The translations under genes were made by a program, and so were the position numbers. This document shows, piece after piece, positions 26,774 to 39,248 of a stretch of 64,000 bases of DNA. Origin of the DNA: Geminicoccus harenae. GTDB lineage: Bacteria > Pseudomonadota > Alphaproteobacteria > Geminicoccales > Geminicoccaceae. Position 1 is the stretch's first letter. Every line of letters begins with the position of its first letter. Where the stretch lies: contig NZ_JABGCL010000004.1 in the NCBI RefSeq assembly GCF_019800005.1, forward strand, positions 1 to 64,000. Direction: 5' to 3'. A model generated the notes under the pieces. It worked only from the letters and a program-made list of their open reading frames with translations. It ran no database searches and had not been told where the DNA came from.

Positions 26774-27875
26774 GGCGGGCCAGGCTGCCAGAGGCTGAAG
26801 GCGATCGGCCGACCGGCCGTTCTTGCTTCTCGCGTCATGGCCGAGGCTCGACCACGGCCATCTGGTCCGCGGAAGCCTGCCAGAGTGTATGGCATCGATT
26901 CCACGCAGGATCAGGCGTTCTGGTCGCGCGTGGATTGATGTCCTGCGGGTACGGGCTACGTTGTCCGCGATCCTGTCGCAGCGGGTTTCAGGGGGGCGTC
27001 TTCGCTCGTGCGGCCGGAGGGCCAAGAGCCACCGCACCTTGAGCGCACGCTTCTGGCGCTGCTTCTGACACGCCTCCCGCCGGCGCGTGGCTGGCGTGAC
27101 GTCGAGGCGCTTACTGTCGCTCATGCCGAGGCGCCCGGATGACCTAGTTGCATGCCGGCGCGACGTTCCACTTTGGCCGATGCCAATGCCCTGCGCTCAT
27201 CGGCTCCGGTCAGGCGTTGGTCCCGGCCTTGTTGGACAACCTCTCGCCGTCTCAGGTGCGCATGACCAAAGAAGAGTTGGGACTGCTCGATCCGACCCTT
27301 CCGCCCCTGCGGCAACGCCGCCCCAAGCCATCTCCTGACGGCTGCCCTTGCAGAAATGGAGCCGGCACCTGCTGCATCGGCTGGCGGATTGAACTGTTCT
27401 CCACCGGTTGAAGCAGCATCCGCACATCGGTCACTTCGTCGGCGGTCCGGAGCACGCAGTGCACCTACAGGTCGCCACTGCCATCGTGACCCGCCTCTTG
27501 CCCGAACTGCTCCACGTCCCAGCCGGCACCAACTGGCGGTTCCATCGGCTGCACCTCGCCGAGGTGGTCGAGCGGATTGATCGATGGCCATAGCGATCCG
27601 CCGCCCAGGTACCGGAGCTGCAGTGAAGCCTGGTGCTTTCACCCGCCAACCGGATAGCCGTGCGGCTCGAACGGGCATGAGGAGCGGATGAAGCCAAAAG
27701 CTGCTGCCAGAAGCGCATGGTCCCTTAGAAAGCCGGTTGGCTACCTGCTGGTCATGACGGCCTTGCGGCACCAGCACCGGCGCGGGTCTGGACATGCGGG
27801 ACCGGCATCCCTAGCTCCTGGGGCCGGCACGTTGTGCCAGGGGTCGGTTGCCGTCGGCAGACGAGGGTTGGGATA
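26774..27875. other. gene-poor region of about 1.1 kb with possible decayed coding fragments
   Basis: No open frame here has a ribosome site, recognisable family or neighbour-like codon use. Base composition is more mixed than in flanking genes. Two short stretches on the plus strand look protein-like. One is at 27148-27411, containing PALLDNLSPSQVRMTKEELG. The other is at 27408-27596, containing HIGHFVGGPEHAVHLQVATA and GTNWRFHRLHLAEVVERI, closed by TAG. They are in different frames, as expected for frameshifted remains of one old gene. I could not assign them to a transposase or any known family. No terminal inverted repeats were seen. Confidence 0.4.
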
Positions 27876-28367
27876 TTGCCGGACTGGTTCTTCTTCTACG
27901 GCACGCTGATGGACCGCGACGTGCTCGCTCATGTGGTCGACCGCGAGGTCGCCGACGACGAGCTGTTCCCGGCGATCCTCCATGGCGTCCGCCGGGTCGC
28001 CGTCCCGGGCTTCACCTATCCGCGCCTGGTCGACGCGCCGGGCCATCTCGCGGCGGGCCTGGCGCTGCACCGGCCTTCGCCGCGCGATCTCGTGCGCCTG
28101 CACTGGTTCGAGGAAGGCGAGTACGGCGCCGCCACGGCCAGGATCCAGCTCCTGGATGGCCGGAACGTGCCGGCCAGCTACTTCAGCGCGTTCGATTCGA
28201 TCCTGCCGGCCGGCAGCAGCGACTGGTGCCCGCTCACCTGGCGCCGCGATCATAAGGCTTCCTGCCTGGCCCAGTGCCCGGAATGGATGACCGGCTGCCC
28301 GGAGCCCGACAGCGCCGACCCGTTCGTCCGCGAGGCGCTGGCGAACCATCCGGCGCTGGCGGCCTGA
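27876..28367 (+). CDS. gamma-glutamylcyclotransferase/AIG2-fold protein
   Basis: A 163-residue protein of the GGCT (AIG2, BtrG) fold. The N-terminal FFFYGTLMDRDVLAHVV is the substrate-loop signature (YGTL), and a catalytic acidic region appears as LHWFEEGEYGAATARIQLLDG. Family members cyclise gamma-glutamyl amines or act on related amide substrates; the exact substrate is unknown. The start is TTG at 27876 (read as MPDWFFFYG), with GAGG 9 nt upstream; an upstream GTG at 27834 is possible but adds an Arg-rich segment that does not look native. It converges on the GGDEF-EAL gene with 31 bp between their stops. Confidence 0.78.
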   Translation: MPDWFFFYGTLMDRDVLAHVVDREVADDELFPAILHGVRRVAVPGFTYPRLVDAPGHLAAGLALHRPSPRDLVRLHWFEEGEYGAATARIQLLDGRNVPASYFSAFDSILPAGSSDWCPLTWRRDHKASCLAQCPEWMTGCPEPDSADPFVREALANHPALAA

Positions 28368-28398
28368 CCAGGCGCATCGGCTCCACACCGGTCTCCCC

Positions 28399-30210
28399 TC
28401 ACGCTGCCGCCCGGCTCACCCCAGGCGCCCAGCGATGCAGCCAGGCCAGCGCCTCGTCTGCGCCCATGGGTGCCGCGATCAGGAAGCCCTGGAGCCGCTC
28501 GCAGCCGAGCTCCGCCACCGAGCGGGCGACCTGCTCGCTCTCCACGCCTTCCGCCGTGGTCACCAGGCCCAGCCCGTGCGCGATGCCGACGATCGAACGC
28601 AGGACCACCCGGGCCGGCCCGTCGGCCTCCTCGAGCGGCGCGACGAAGCTGCGGTGGACCTTGATCTCGTCGAGCGGCAGGCGCTGCAGATGGGTGAGCG
28701 AGGAATAGCCCGTGCCGAAATCGTCCATCGCCACGCGGCAGCCCAGCTCGCGCAGCCGCTGCAACTGCTGCCGGCTGCGCTCCGGGTCGGCCATGATCGA
28801 GCCCTCGGTGACGTCGAGCGTGAGCTCGGCCGGTGCGGTGCCCCAGCTCGCCAGGGCCTGGCGGACATGGTCGATCAACTGCTCGTCGCGCAGCCAGAAA
28901 TTGGCGAGGTTGACCGCCACCTCCAGCCGGTAGCCATGCGCGCGCCATTCGCGCTGACGCTTCAGGCATTCGTCCAGCACGAACCGGGTGAGCGGCCCCA
29001 TGAGCCGGGCCCGCTCCGCCACGGGCAGGAACATGTCCGGCTGCAGCCGGCCATAGACCGGGTGATCCCAGCGCAAGAGCCCCTCGAACCCGGCCACGCT
29101 GCGGGTCGCGGCCTCGATCTTCGGTTGGAAATGGATGGTGAGCCCCTCCGCCTCGATCGCGCGCTCCAGGTCGGTGCGCAGCGCCGGGCGCCGGATCACG
29201 CCCAGGTCCTGGGGCTGGCCGGCCAGCACATAGCCCAGCACGTCGCGCTTGGCCGCGTACATGGCCTCGTCCGCCGAGCGCAGCAGCGCATCGAGCTCGT
29301 TGCCGTGGCGCGGCCGGAGCGCGATGCCGATGCTCACCCCCAGGCCCAGGGAGAAGCCCTCGATCAGGAACTGGGGGCGCATCGCCTGCACCAGCCGGCG
29401 TGCCACCTCGACCGCCTCGTCCGCACTGGTGGGCGGCGGCAGCAGCACGGCGAACTCATCACCGCCCAGGCGCGCCAGCGTGTCGGTGCGGCGCAGCGCC
29501 TCGGTGAGCCTGGGCGCCACCGCGCGCAGCAGGAGGTCGCCGATGTCGTGGCCGAGCGTGTCGTTGACCTGCTTGAACCGGTCGAGGTCGAGCATGAGGA
29601 TCGCGCAGGCTTCGTCGCGGCGCTCGGCCAGCGCCATTGCCTGCTCCGCCCGGTCGGCGAACAGCACGCGGTTGGGCAGGCCGGTCAGCGGGTCGTGCAG
29701 TGCCATCTGCTCCAGGCGGTTCAGGCGCTGGCGGCGCGGGCCGCCGTCGCGGATCGCGACCAGCCAGCCCGAGTCTGGCCTGGGCACCACCATCAGGTCG
29801 ACATGGCAGGCTCCGCCGTCCGCACTCAGGAGCTGGCCCTCGTGGGCATGGGCGCGCAACGTGCCGTCGGCATCGACAAGGTCCGGCAGGAAGCTCGCCA
29901 GAAGCTCGCCATGGGCGGAGCAGCCCAGCATGCGCCTAGCCATCTGGTCGGTGTCAATGATCCGCCCATCCGCATCGGTCGCCACCAGCCCGGCTGCCCG
30001 GCCGCTGTCCGCATCGTCCGGCACCACGGAGGGGAGCTGCGGGGACTGCTGCGGCTCGAGCGATGCCAGAACCACACCTGTCGCCGTGGCCGGCACCTCG
30101 GGTGGCACCCTGACGATCAGGGCGGCGAGCAGGCAGCTGCCGCCGATCACGGCGACGAAGGCTGCCAGCAGCATGAGCGAGATCGCAGTATCGAGCGGCA
30201 CACGGATCAT
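28399..30210 (-). CDS. membrane PAS-GGDEF-EAL c-di-GMP signalling protein
   Basis: A 603-residue protein: one N-terminal membrane helix (about 8-33), a PAS-like domain (about 70-160), a GGDEF domain (about 165-325) and an EAL domain (about 340-590). GGDEF is intact at 249-253, with DLDRFKQVNDTLGH before it and an inhibitory-site RxxD (RRTD, 240-243) five residues upstream, so it could be a product-inhibited diguanylate cyclase. In the EAL domain the signature reads EGL (376-378), keeping the metal-binding Glu. NLANFW, DVTEGS, DDFGTGYSSL, EIKVH, AEGVES and LQGF supply the other catalytic residues, so phosphodiesterase activity is possible. It stands alone on the minus strand. Confidence 0.9.
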   Translation of the reverse strand: MIRVPLDTAISLMLLAAFVAVIGGSCLLAALIVRVPPEVPATATGVVLASLEPQQSPQLPSVVPDDADSGRAAGLVATDADGRIIDTDQMARRMLGCSAHGELLASFLPDLVDADGTLRAHAHEGQLLSADGGACHVDLMVVPRPDSGWLVAIRDGGPRRQRLNRLEQMALHDPLTGLPNRVLFADRAEQAMALAERRDEACAILMLDLDRFKQVNDTLGHDIGDLLLRAVAPRLTEALRRTDTLARLGGDEFAVLLPPPTSADEAVEVARRLVQAMRPQFLIEGFSLGLGVSIGIALRPRHGNELDALLRSADEAMYAAKRDVLGYVLAGQPQDLGVIRRPALRTDLERAIEAEGLTIHFQPKIEAATRSVAGFEGLLRWDHPVYGRLQPDMFLPVAERARLMGPLTRFVLDECLKRQREWRAHGYRLEVAVNLANFWLRDEQLIDHVRQALASWGTAPAELTLDVTEGSIMADPERSRQQLQRLRELGCRVAMDDFGTGYSSLTHLQRLPLDEIKVHRSFVAPLEEADGPARVVLRSIVGIAHGLGLVTTAEGVESEQVARSVAELGCERLQGFLIAAPMGADEALAWLHRWAPGVSRAAA

Positions 30211-30299
30211 CCCGGCGGCCGCCCATGCATCGCGGCCTCGGGAGGAACCCTAGCCGCTCATCCGTAAAGAAAAGGTTGCGCCGGGCATACCCGGCAGCG

Positions 30300-33802
<3,503 letters not shown>

Positions 33803-33808
33803 TGGAGC

Positions 33809-33844
33809 CAAGGCTTGCAGATCCACGCTGATCCGCAAGCCTTG
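33809..33844 (+). terminator. 10-bp perfect stem-loop after dehydratase gene
   Basis: CAAGGCTTGC and GCAAGCCTTG pair perfectly around a 16-nt loop, starting 7 nt after the stop at 33802. No T-run follows. It is the clearest stem in this intergenic region and may serve the dehydratase transcript. The rest of the gap to 34025 holds the dispersed repeat at 33886-33908 and a small CCAGG/CCTGG hairpin at 33868-33883; no gene is seen. Confidence 0.5.
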
Positions 33845-33885
33845 CGCTACTTCACGTAGTTGATGTTCCAGGGTTTTTCCTGGCT

Positions 33886-33908
33886 CTCGGGTTCGTTCGT
33901 GCAAAACA
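33886..33908 (-). repeat. intergenic copy of dispersed 23-bp repeat
   Basis: On the minus strand this matches the unit at 14517-14539 at 22 of 23 positions, and the match runs into the next bases (GAGAGCC against GAGACC). A small inverted repeat (CCAGG-N6-CCTGG, 33868-33883) lies directly next to it and may be part of the element. It lies between the dehydratase stem-loop and the end of the first SDR gene. Confidence 0.65.
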
Positions 33909-34025
33909 CGATTCCCCCGGCTGCACCAGGCCGGGAGCCGGGAACGATCAGGCAGGATAGCACGAGGCGGAGTCGGCAGCGACGCCATTCGGCGCTGCCC
34001 TGCCGCCTCTGCGTCCGGACCTCGT

Positions 34026-34994
34026 TCACGACCTGGCGCGGATCAGTTCGTCGCTCTTCGCCCAAAGCCGCCCGGCCCTGGCGGGATCGAGCGCATACGA
34101 CCTGACGCCGTCGGCGAACGGATTGGGCGTGTCGTCGATCGGCGCCACCGCGCAATCCTCGAGATAGCGCCCGCCGATCTCGTCCCGGTCGGTCACGACC
34201 GCGGCCCAGACCGAGGTCGCCGCGGCCTGCGGGACTTCCTTCAGCTCCGCCGGCGGAAGGCCCGCTTCGGCGCGTGCCTTGCCGACGGTCTCCAGCAGGC
34301 CCTGCAGTTCGTCCTGCGAGAGATGGCGCGGGAGATCGGTGAAGCTGTTTCCGGGCATCACCGCGGCAGCCCGGATGCCGCGCTCGCGATGCCGCCGGTC
34401 GAACTCGACGGCGAAGAGAATGTTGGCTGTCTTGGACCGGCCATAGGCGACCCATGGGTCATAGGCCTGCCCCTGGAAGTTCGGATCGTCCAGGTCCACA
34501 TCGGCGACGCCATGGGCCTGGGACGACAGCACGACCAGGCGGCCGTTGGGGGCGAAGAGCGGTCCCATCCGGTCGACCAGGGCAAAATGGCCGAGATGGT
34601 TGGTCCCGAACTGGACTTCGAAACCGTCCACCGTCCGGCCGAAGGGCGTCGCCATGACGCCGGCATTGGCGATGACGGCGTCGAACCTCCGGCCATCGGC
34701 CAGCAGCCGATCCGCACCGGCGCGAGTGCTCTGCAGGGATGCCAGATCGAGCTCGATCAGCTCCAGGCTGCCGCCGCCCTGCGACGCGGCCTCACGGACC
34801 GCTGCGGTGGCCGGCTCGGCCTTGGCGAGGTTCCTGACCGCACCGACGACGCTGGCACCATGCGCCACCAGGGAGCGGGCGGTTTCCCGTCCGATGCCCG
34901 CCGATGCGCCGGTGACGAGAACTCGCTTCCCCGTGAGGTCGACGCCGGAAAGCACCTGGTCGGCGGTCGACTTTGCACCGAACTTGCCAGTCAT
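34026..34994 (-). CDS. short-chain dehydrogenase (retinol dehydrogenase/WWOX-like SDR)
   Basis: A 322-residue classical SDR. The cofactor-binding glycine motif is TGASAGIG (28-35), the NAG motif is IANAGVMATPFG (108-119) and the catalytic residues are Ser157 or Ser158, Tyr184 and Lys188 (YGRSK). The GTNHLGHFAL segment and long C-terminal region resemble the retinol dehydrogenase-like SDR branch. The substrate is unknown. It follows a second SDR gene on the same strand after 44 bp, and both lie opposite a TetR-type regulator, so the pair looks like a regulated detoxification or carbonyl-reduction operon. The ATG at 34994 is the natural start (MTGKFGAKSTADQVL). Confidence 0.88.
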   Translation of the reverse strand: MTGKFGAKSTADQVLSGVDLTGKRVLVTGASAGIGRETARSLVAHGASVVGAVRNLAKAEPATAAVREAASQGGGSLELIELDLASLQSTRAGADRLLADGRRFDAVIANAGVMATPFGRTVDGFEVQFGTNHLGHFALVDRMGPLFAPNGRLVVLSSQAHGVADVDLDDPNFQGQAYDPWVAYGRSKTANILFAVEFDRRHRERGIRAAAVMPGNSFTDLPRHLSQDELQGLLETVGKARAEAGLPPAELKEVPQAAATSVWAAVVTDRDEIGGRYLEDCAVAPIDDTPNPFADGVRSYALDPARAGRLWAKSDELIRARS

Positions 34995-35038
34995 CTCATG
35001 TCCTCTCGCTGCTCAGGCAGAACTTCGGTCTTCGGCGC

Positions 35039-35794
35039 TCAGATCTGGTAGCCGCCGGCGACGTCCAGGACGGCACCGCTGATGTAGCCGGCGTTCGGGC
35101 CGGCGAGGAAACAGACCGTCGCCGCCACCTCCTCCACCGTCGCGATCCGGCGGATCGCGTGGAGGTCCATCACCGTTTCCGGCACGTTGTGGGCCGCGGC
35201 CGCCGCCATGTCGGTCGGCATGATGCCTGGCTGCACGACGTTCACGGTGATGTTGCGGGGGCCGAGGTCACGGCCGACGCCCTTGGCGTAGCCGGCGATG
35301 GCCGCCTTGGTGCCCGTATAGTCCGCAGCACCCGGGAACGCGGTCCGGGTGGCGATCGCGGAACCGATGAAGATGATCCGGCCGCCGTCGGAAAGCTTCG
35401 CGGCAGCGGCGCGCGTGGTCGCCACCACCCCCAGCACGTTGACCTGCCACTGGCGGTCGAGCTGGTCCGTATCGGCGTCGGGGTCGCCGACACTGGTGCC
35501 CTGGACGGCGATGGCCGCGTTGTTCACGAGGATGTCGAGCCTGCCGAACTCCGAGACGACGGCATCGACCAGGGACCGGGCGGACGACGGCTCCGCTTGG
35601 TCGCTCCGGATCGCGACCGCGCGCACGCCGGCCTTCTGCAGCTCCTGGACGACCGCCCCCGCCTTCTCCGCGGACGCGACATAGCTGATCGCGACATCGG
35701 CGCCCTCGGCGGCCAGCGCCGCAGCGATGGCAGCGCCGAGGCCCCGGGAGCCCCCGGTCACCAGGGCAACCTTGCCCTTCAGCGCGTTCGACAT
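35039..35794 (-). CDS. short-chain dehydrogenase (FabG-like SDR)
   Basis: A 251-residue classical SDR: TGGSRGLG at 13-20, NNAAI at 91-95, catalytic Ser135, Tyr149 and Lys153 (YTGTK), then PGIMPTDMA and the usual C-terminal SGAVLDVAGG. Such enzymes reduce ketones or oxidise alcohols with NAD(P)H; the substrate is unknown. It is the first gene of the two-SDR operon. Its start (ATG 35794, MSNALKGKVALVTGG) is 161 bp from the divergent TetR regulator, and the gap contains an operator-like palindrome, so repression by that regulator is likely. Confidence 0.9.
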   Translation of the reverse strand: MSNALKGKVALVTGGSRGLGAAIAAALAAEGADVAISYVASAEKAGAVVQELQKAGVRAVAIRSDQAEPSSARSLVDAVVSEFGRLDILVNNAAIAVQGTSVGDPDADTDQLDRQWQVNVLGVVATTRAAAAKLSDGGRIIFIGSAIATRTAFPGAADYTGTKAAIAGYAKGVGRDLGPRNITVNVVQPGIMPTDMAAAAAHNVPETVMDLHAIRRIATVEEVAATVCFLAGPNAGYISGAVLDVAGGYQI

Positions 35795-35861
35795 GGGGAT
35801 CCCCTTCCATGGGCGCGCGGGGCGCCGTTTCCGGCTGCGGCAGGTCGCCGGGCCGATATCG

Positions 35862-35888
35862 TACCAATCATTACGATAACGATTGGTA
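35862..35888. promoter_or_regulatory. operator-like palindrome between SDR operon and TetR gene
   Basis: TACCAATC and GATTGGTA form perfect 8-bp arms around an 11-nt AT-rich centre. ATAACGA inside it (35876-35882) recurs inverted at 35928-35934, just before the TetR start. Divergent TetR regulators commonly bind such sites and control both directions. The site lies 68 bp from each gene start. Confidence 0.6.
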
Positions 35889-35955
35889 TGGAAGATGGAC
35901 GTGTGCCGTCAAGCGGATTAGTAATGGTCGTTATGAAAAAGGGTGAGCTGGACTG

Positions 35956-36549
35956 ATGGGCCGCCGTCGCGAGTTCGACGTGGAGAAGGCGCTGGACGCG
36001 GTGCTGTGCGTGTTCTGGCGCAAGGGATACGAGGGTGCTTCCTACACCGACCTGACCGAGGCGGCGGGCGTCGAACGGCCGGCCCTTTATGCCGCGTTCG
36101 GCAACAAGGAAGCGCTCTTCCGCCGGGCCCTCGCCCGCTATTATGAGCGATACCTGAGCTACATTCCGGAGGCGCTGCAGCTGCCGACGGCGCGGGAGGT
36201 CGCCGCGCACATCCTGTACAGCGCGATCGACCTCAACACCCGCTATCCCGCCCATACGGGGTGCCTCGGCATCAACGGGGTCCTGGCCGGCTCGGAGGAC
36301 GCCGAGCCGGTGCGCCAGGCGCTGATCGATGCCCGTGCAGCCGGCGAGGCGCAGCTTCGGGAACGGTTCGAACGGGCCAGGGCTGAGGGCGACCTGCCGG
36401 CGACGGCCAGACCCGACGCCCTTGCAGCGTTCGTGATGGCGGTCCTGCATGGCATGGCGGTGCAGGCCAAGGCCGGCTTCAGCCGCGACAAGCTGGAGAC
36501 TGTCGCCGAGCAGGCGCTGGTCACATGGCCAGTCGGCAGCGCGTCCTGA
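35956..36549 (+). CDS. TetR/AcrR family transcriptional regulator
   Basis: A 197-residue TetR-family protein. The N-terminal helix-turn-helix (about 6-55) reads DAVLCVFWRKGYEGASYTDL then EAAGVERPALYAAFGNKEALF, a textbook TetR DNA-binding domain. The C-terminal helical ligand domain contains HTGCLGINGVLAGS, seen in the subgroup that often sits beside oxidoreductase genes. It most likely represses the divergent SDR pair and itself through the palindrome at 35862-35888. The start ATG at 35956 follows an AAGGGTGAG region. The inducer is unknown. Confidence 0.9.
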   Translation: MGRRREFDVEKALDAVLCVFWRKGYEGASYTDLTEAAGVERPALYAAFGNKEALFRRALARYYERYLSYIPEALQLPTAREVAAHILYSAIDLNTRYPAHTGCLGINGVLAGSEDAEPVRQALIDARAAGEAQLRERFERARAEGDLPATARPDALAAFVMAVLHGMAVQAKAGFSRDKLETVAEQALVTWPVGSAS

Positions 36550-36591
36550 GCCGTTGTCCTGGCCGTTCTGTGGGACGCCCCGGACGGGCTG

Positions 36592-38196
36592 CTAGTCGAC
36601 CGGCTCCAGGTCGACCGCGGCCCGCAGCAGGGCCTGGGTGTAGGGCTGCGTCGGCCGGGTCATGACCTGCTCGGTGGGGCCGGCCTCCACGATCCGCCCG
36701 TCCTTCATCACCACGACCTCGTGTGCGATGGCGCGGACCACGCGCAGGTCGTGGCTGATGAACATGAAGGTCAGGCCGCGGCGCTCCTGGAGGCCTTTCA
36801 GGAGCTGGATGATCTGGACCTGAATCGACACGTCGAGGGCCGAGGTCGGCTCGTCCAGGACGATGAAGGCCGGATCCAGCACGAGGGCGCGGGCGATGCC
36901 GATGCGCTGGCGCTGGCCGCCGGAGAATTCGTGCGGGTAGCGGTCCATGGTGGCGGGGTCCAAGCCGACTTCCTCCAGGGCCTGGGCGACCCGGGCGCGC
37001 CTTGCGTCGCCAGACGGGCAGAGCTTGTGGATGTCCAGCCCCTCGCCCACGATCTCGCCCACGCTGAGCCTGGGGCTGAGCGAGCCGAACGGGTCCTGGA
37101 ACACGATCTGGAGCTTCTGGCGCAGCCGGCGCACCTCGTCGCGCGGCAGGCGGTCGATCGCCTCCCCCTGCACCACGATCCGGCCGGTGGAGCCGACCAG
37201 CCGGAGCAGGGCCAGGCCCAGCGTCGACTTGCCCGAGCCGCTCTCGCCGACCACGCCCAGCGTCGAGCCTGCCTGGATGCGCAGGGTGACGTCTCGCACG
37301 GCGTGGATGACCTCGCGCGGCTTGCGCAGCCAGCCGCCGCCCAGCGGGAAGTCCACGTTCAGGCCGGGCGTCTCGATCAGGATCGGGGCGGCGGGGTCGC
37401 GGCTGGCCGGTGGGCCCTTGGGCTCGGCTGCCATCAGTTCCTGGGTGTAGGGATGCTGCGGCCGCTCCATGACCTGCTCCAGCGCCCCCTGCTCCACGAT
37501 CCGGCCATGGCGCATCACGGCCACCCGCTGCGCCACCTTGCGCACCACAGCGAGGTCGTGGCTGACCAGCAGGATCGCCATGCCCATCTCGGCCTGCAGC
37601 TCGCGCAGCAGCTTCAGGATGGCGGCCTGGACGGTGACGTCGAGCGCGGTGGTGGGCTCGTCGGCGATCAGCAGGTCCGGCCGGCAGGCGATCGCGATCG
37701 CGATCATCACGCGCTGGCGCTGACCGCCGGAGAGCTGGTGGGGGTAGCTGCCCAGGCGGGATTCCGGGTCGCGGATGCGCACCTGGTGGAGCAGCTCCAG
37801 GATGCGTTGGCGCAGGGTGTCGCCGCGCAGGCCCTCGTGGAGCTGGAGGACCTCGCCGATCTGCCGCTCGACCGTGTGCAGGGGATTGAGCGAGGTCAGC
37901 GGTTCCTGGAAGATCATGCCGATCCGCTTGCCGCGCAGCTCGCGCAGCACGGGCTCGGGTGCCCCCACCATCTGCCGGCCGTCCAGGACGATCGAGCCCG
38001 CCGGGTGGAACGCCTTGGGATAGGGCAGGAGCTGCGGGATCGAGAGGGCGGTCACCGACTTGCCCGAGCCGCTCTCGCCGACCAGCGCCAGGGTCTCGCC
38101 CCGGTCCAGGGTGAACGAGACCCCGTCCACGGCGATCACCTCGCCCTCGCTGCCGCGAAAGCGCACCCCTAAGTCCTGCACCTCCAAAAGCGGCAT
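36592..38196 (-). CDS. yejF: ABC transporter ATP-binding protein, fused dual-domain (YejF type)
   Basis: A 534-residue protein with two complete ABC ATPase domains. Each has Walker A GESGSGKS (near 40 and 312), a signature motif (LSGGQRQR near 160, FSGGQRQR near 428) and Walker B with Asp-Glu-Pro ([24 protein letters not shown]). Each also ends with the oligopeptide-binding C-terminal extension ([22 protein letters not shown]). It powers the YejABEF peptide importer; in E. coli this imports peptide antibiotics such as microcin C. The ATG at 38196 overlaps the yejE stop as ATGA, so the genes are translationally coupled. It is the last gene of the operon. Confidence 0.93.
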   Translation of the reverse strand: MPLLEVQDLGVRFRGSEGEVIAVDGVSFTLDRGETLALVGESGSGKSVTALSIPQLLPYPKAFHPAGSIVLDGRQMVGAPEPVLRELRGKRIGMIFQEPLTSLNPLHTVERQIGEVLQLHEGLRGDTLRQRILELLHQVRIRDPESRLGSYPHQLSGGQRQRVMIAIAIACRPDLLIADEPTTALDVTVQAAILKLLRELQAEMGMAILLVSHDLAVVRKVAQRVAVMRHGRIVEQGALEQVMERPQHPYTQELMAAEPKGPPASRDPAAPILIETPGLNVDFPLGGGWLRKPREVIHAVRDVTLRIQAGSTLGVVGESGSGKSTLGLALLRLVGSTGRIVVQGEAIDRLPRDEVRRLRQKLQIVFQDPFGSLSPRLSVGEIVGEGLDIHKLCPSGDARRARVAQALEEVGLDPATMDRYPHEFSGGQRQRIGIARALVLDPAFIVLDEPTSALDVSIQVQIIQLLKGLQERRGLTFMFISHDLRVVRAIAHEVVVMKDGRIVEAGPTEQVMTRPTQPYTQALLRAAVDLEPVD

Positions 38197-39248
38197 CAGG
38201 CACCGTCCCCCAGCGTCTTGCGCGGGTCGAAGGCGTCGCGCACCGCCTCGCCGGTGAAGATCAGCAGGGTGAGGATCACCGCGGTGACCAGGAAGCCGGT
38301 GATGCCGAGCCAGGGCGCCTGGAGGTTGTTCTTGCCCTGCGCCAGGAGCTCGCCCAGCGACGGCGAGCCGGGCGGCAGGCCGAAGCCCAGGAAGTCCAGG
38401 GCGGTGAGCGTGGTCAGCGCGCCGGACAGGACGAAGGGCAGGAGCGCCAGCGAGCTGACCATGGCGTTGGGCAGGATGTGCCGGCGCATCACGGTGAGGT
38501 CGGTGGCGCCGAGTGCCCGGGCGGCGCGGACATAGTCGAGGGTGCGGGCGCGGTAGAACTCGGCGCGGACGATGTCGACCAGCGTCATCCAGGAGAACAT
38601 CAGCATGATGATCAGGAGCGTCCAGAAGCCCGGGACGATGAAGCTCGCCAGGATGATCAGCAGGTAGAGCAGCGGCAGCCCACTCCAGATCTCGATCAGG
38701 CGCTGGCCGATCAGGTCGACGGCACCGCCGTAATAGCCCTGGAGTGCACCGGCCGCGATGCCGATCACGGAGGAGAACAAGGTGAGCGTCAGGCCGAACA
38801 GGATCGACAGGCGCAGGCCGTAGAGCACGCGGGCGAACACGTCGCGGGACTGGTCGTCGGTGCCCAGCCAGTTCTGCCGGGACGGCGGCGAGGGTGCGCG
38901 CTCCACGCCCAGCACGGTGGTGTCGTAGCGATAGGGGACCGGGGCCTGCAGGATCCAGCCCTTCTCCTCGATCAGCTCGATCACGACCGGGTCGTTGTAG
39001 TCGGCCTCGGTCTCGAACAGGCCGCCGAACTCGGTCTCGGGGTAGGACACCACGGTCGGGAAGTAGAACCGGCCGTCATAGCGGACCAGGAGCGGGCGGT
39101 CGTTGGCGATCAGGTCAGCGCCCAGCGAGATCGCGAACACCACGAGGAACAGCCAGAAGGAAATATAGCCGCGCCGGTTCGCCCGGAACTGGGCGAGCCG
39201 GCGCCGGTTCAGGGGCGACAGCCAGCGGCGTTCGGGTGGGGCGGTCAC
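38196..39248 (-). CDS. yejE: peptide ABC transporter permease (YejE type)
   Basis: A 350-residue inner-membrane permease. It has one N-terminal helix (about 28-48), a periplasmic insert with [21 protein letters not shown] (near 126-147), then about five membrane helices. The permease EAA loop appears as [20 protein letters not shown]. The insert before the transmembrane core is typical of YejE/DppC-like subunits. The start is GTG at 39248, sharing a GTGA overlap with the yejB stop; its own stop overlaps the yejF start. This chain of overlaps shows a tightly coupled operon. Confidence 0.92.
   Translation of the reverse strand: MTAPPERRWLSPLNRRRLAQFRANRRGYISFWLFLVVFAISLGADLIANDRPLLVRYDGRFYFPTVVSYPETEFGGLFETEADYNDPVVIELIEEKGWILQAPVPYRYDTTVLGVERAPSPPSRQNWLGTDDQSRDVFARVLYGLRLSILFGLTLTLFSSVIGIAAGALQGYYGGAVDLIGQRLIEIWSGLPLLYLLIILASFIVPGFWTLLIIMLMFSWMTLVDIVRAEFYRARTLDYVRAARALGATDLTVMRRHILPNAMVSSLALLPFVLSGALTTLTALDFLGFGLPPGSPSLGELLAQGKNNLQAPWLGITGFLVTAVILTLLIFTGEAVRDAFDPRKTLGDGA

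Noticed and set aside
27121..27795. Minus-strand open frame of 224 codons in the gene-poor region
   Set aside because: No ribosome site; Arg/Ala/Gly-rich composition typical of chance frames in GC-rich DNA; no recognisable domain.
33847..34455. Minus-strand frame ending in FCTNEPES as a gene
   Set aside because: It runs antisense-frame through the SDR gene and ends in the dispersed repeat; no start signal or fold.
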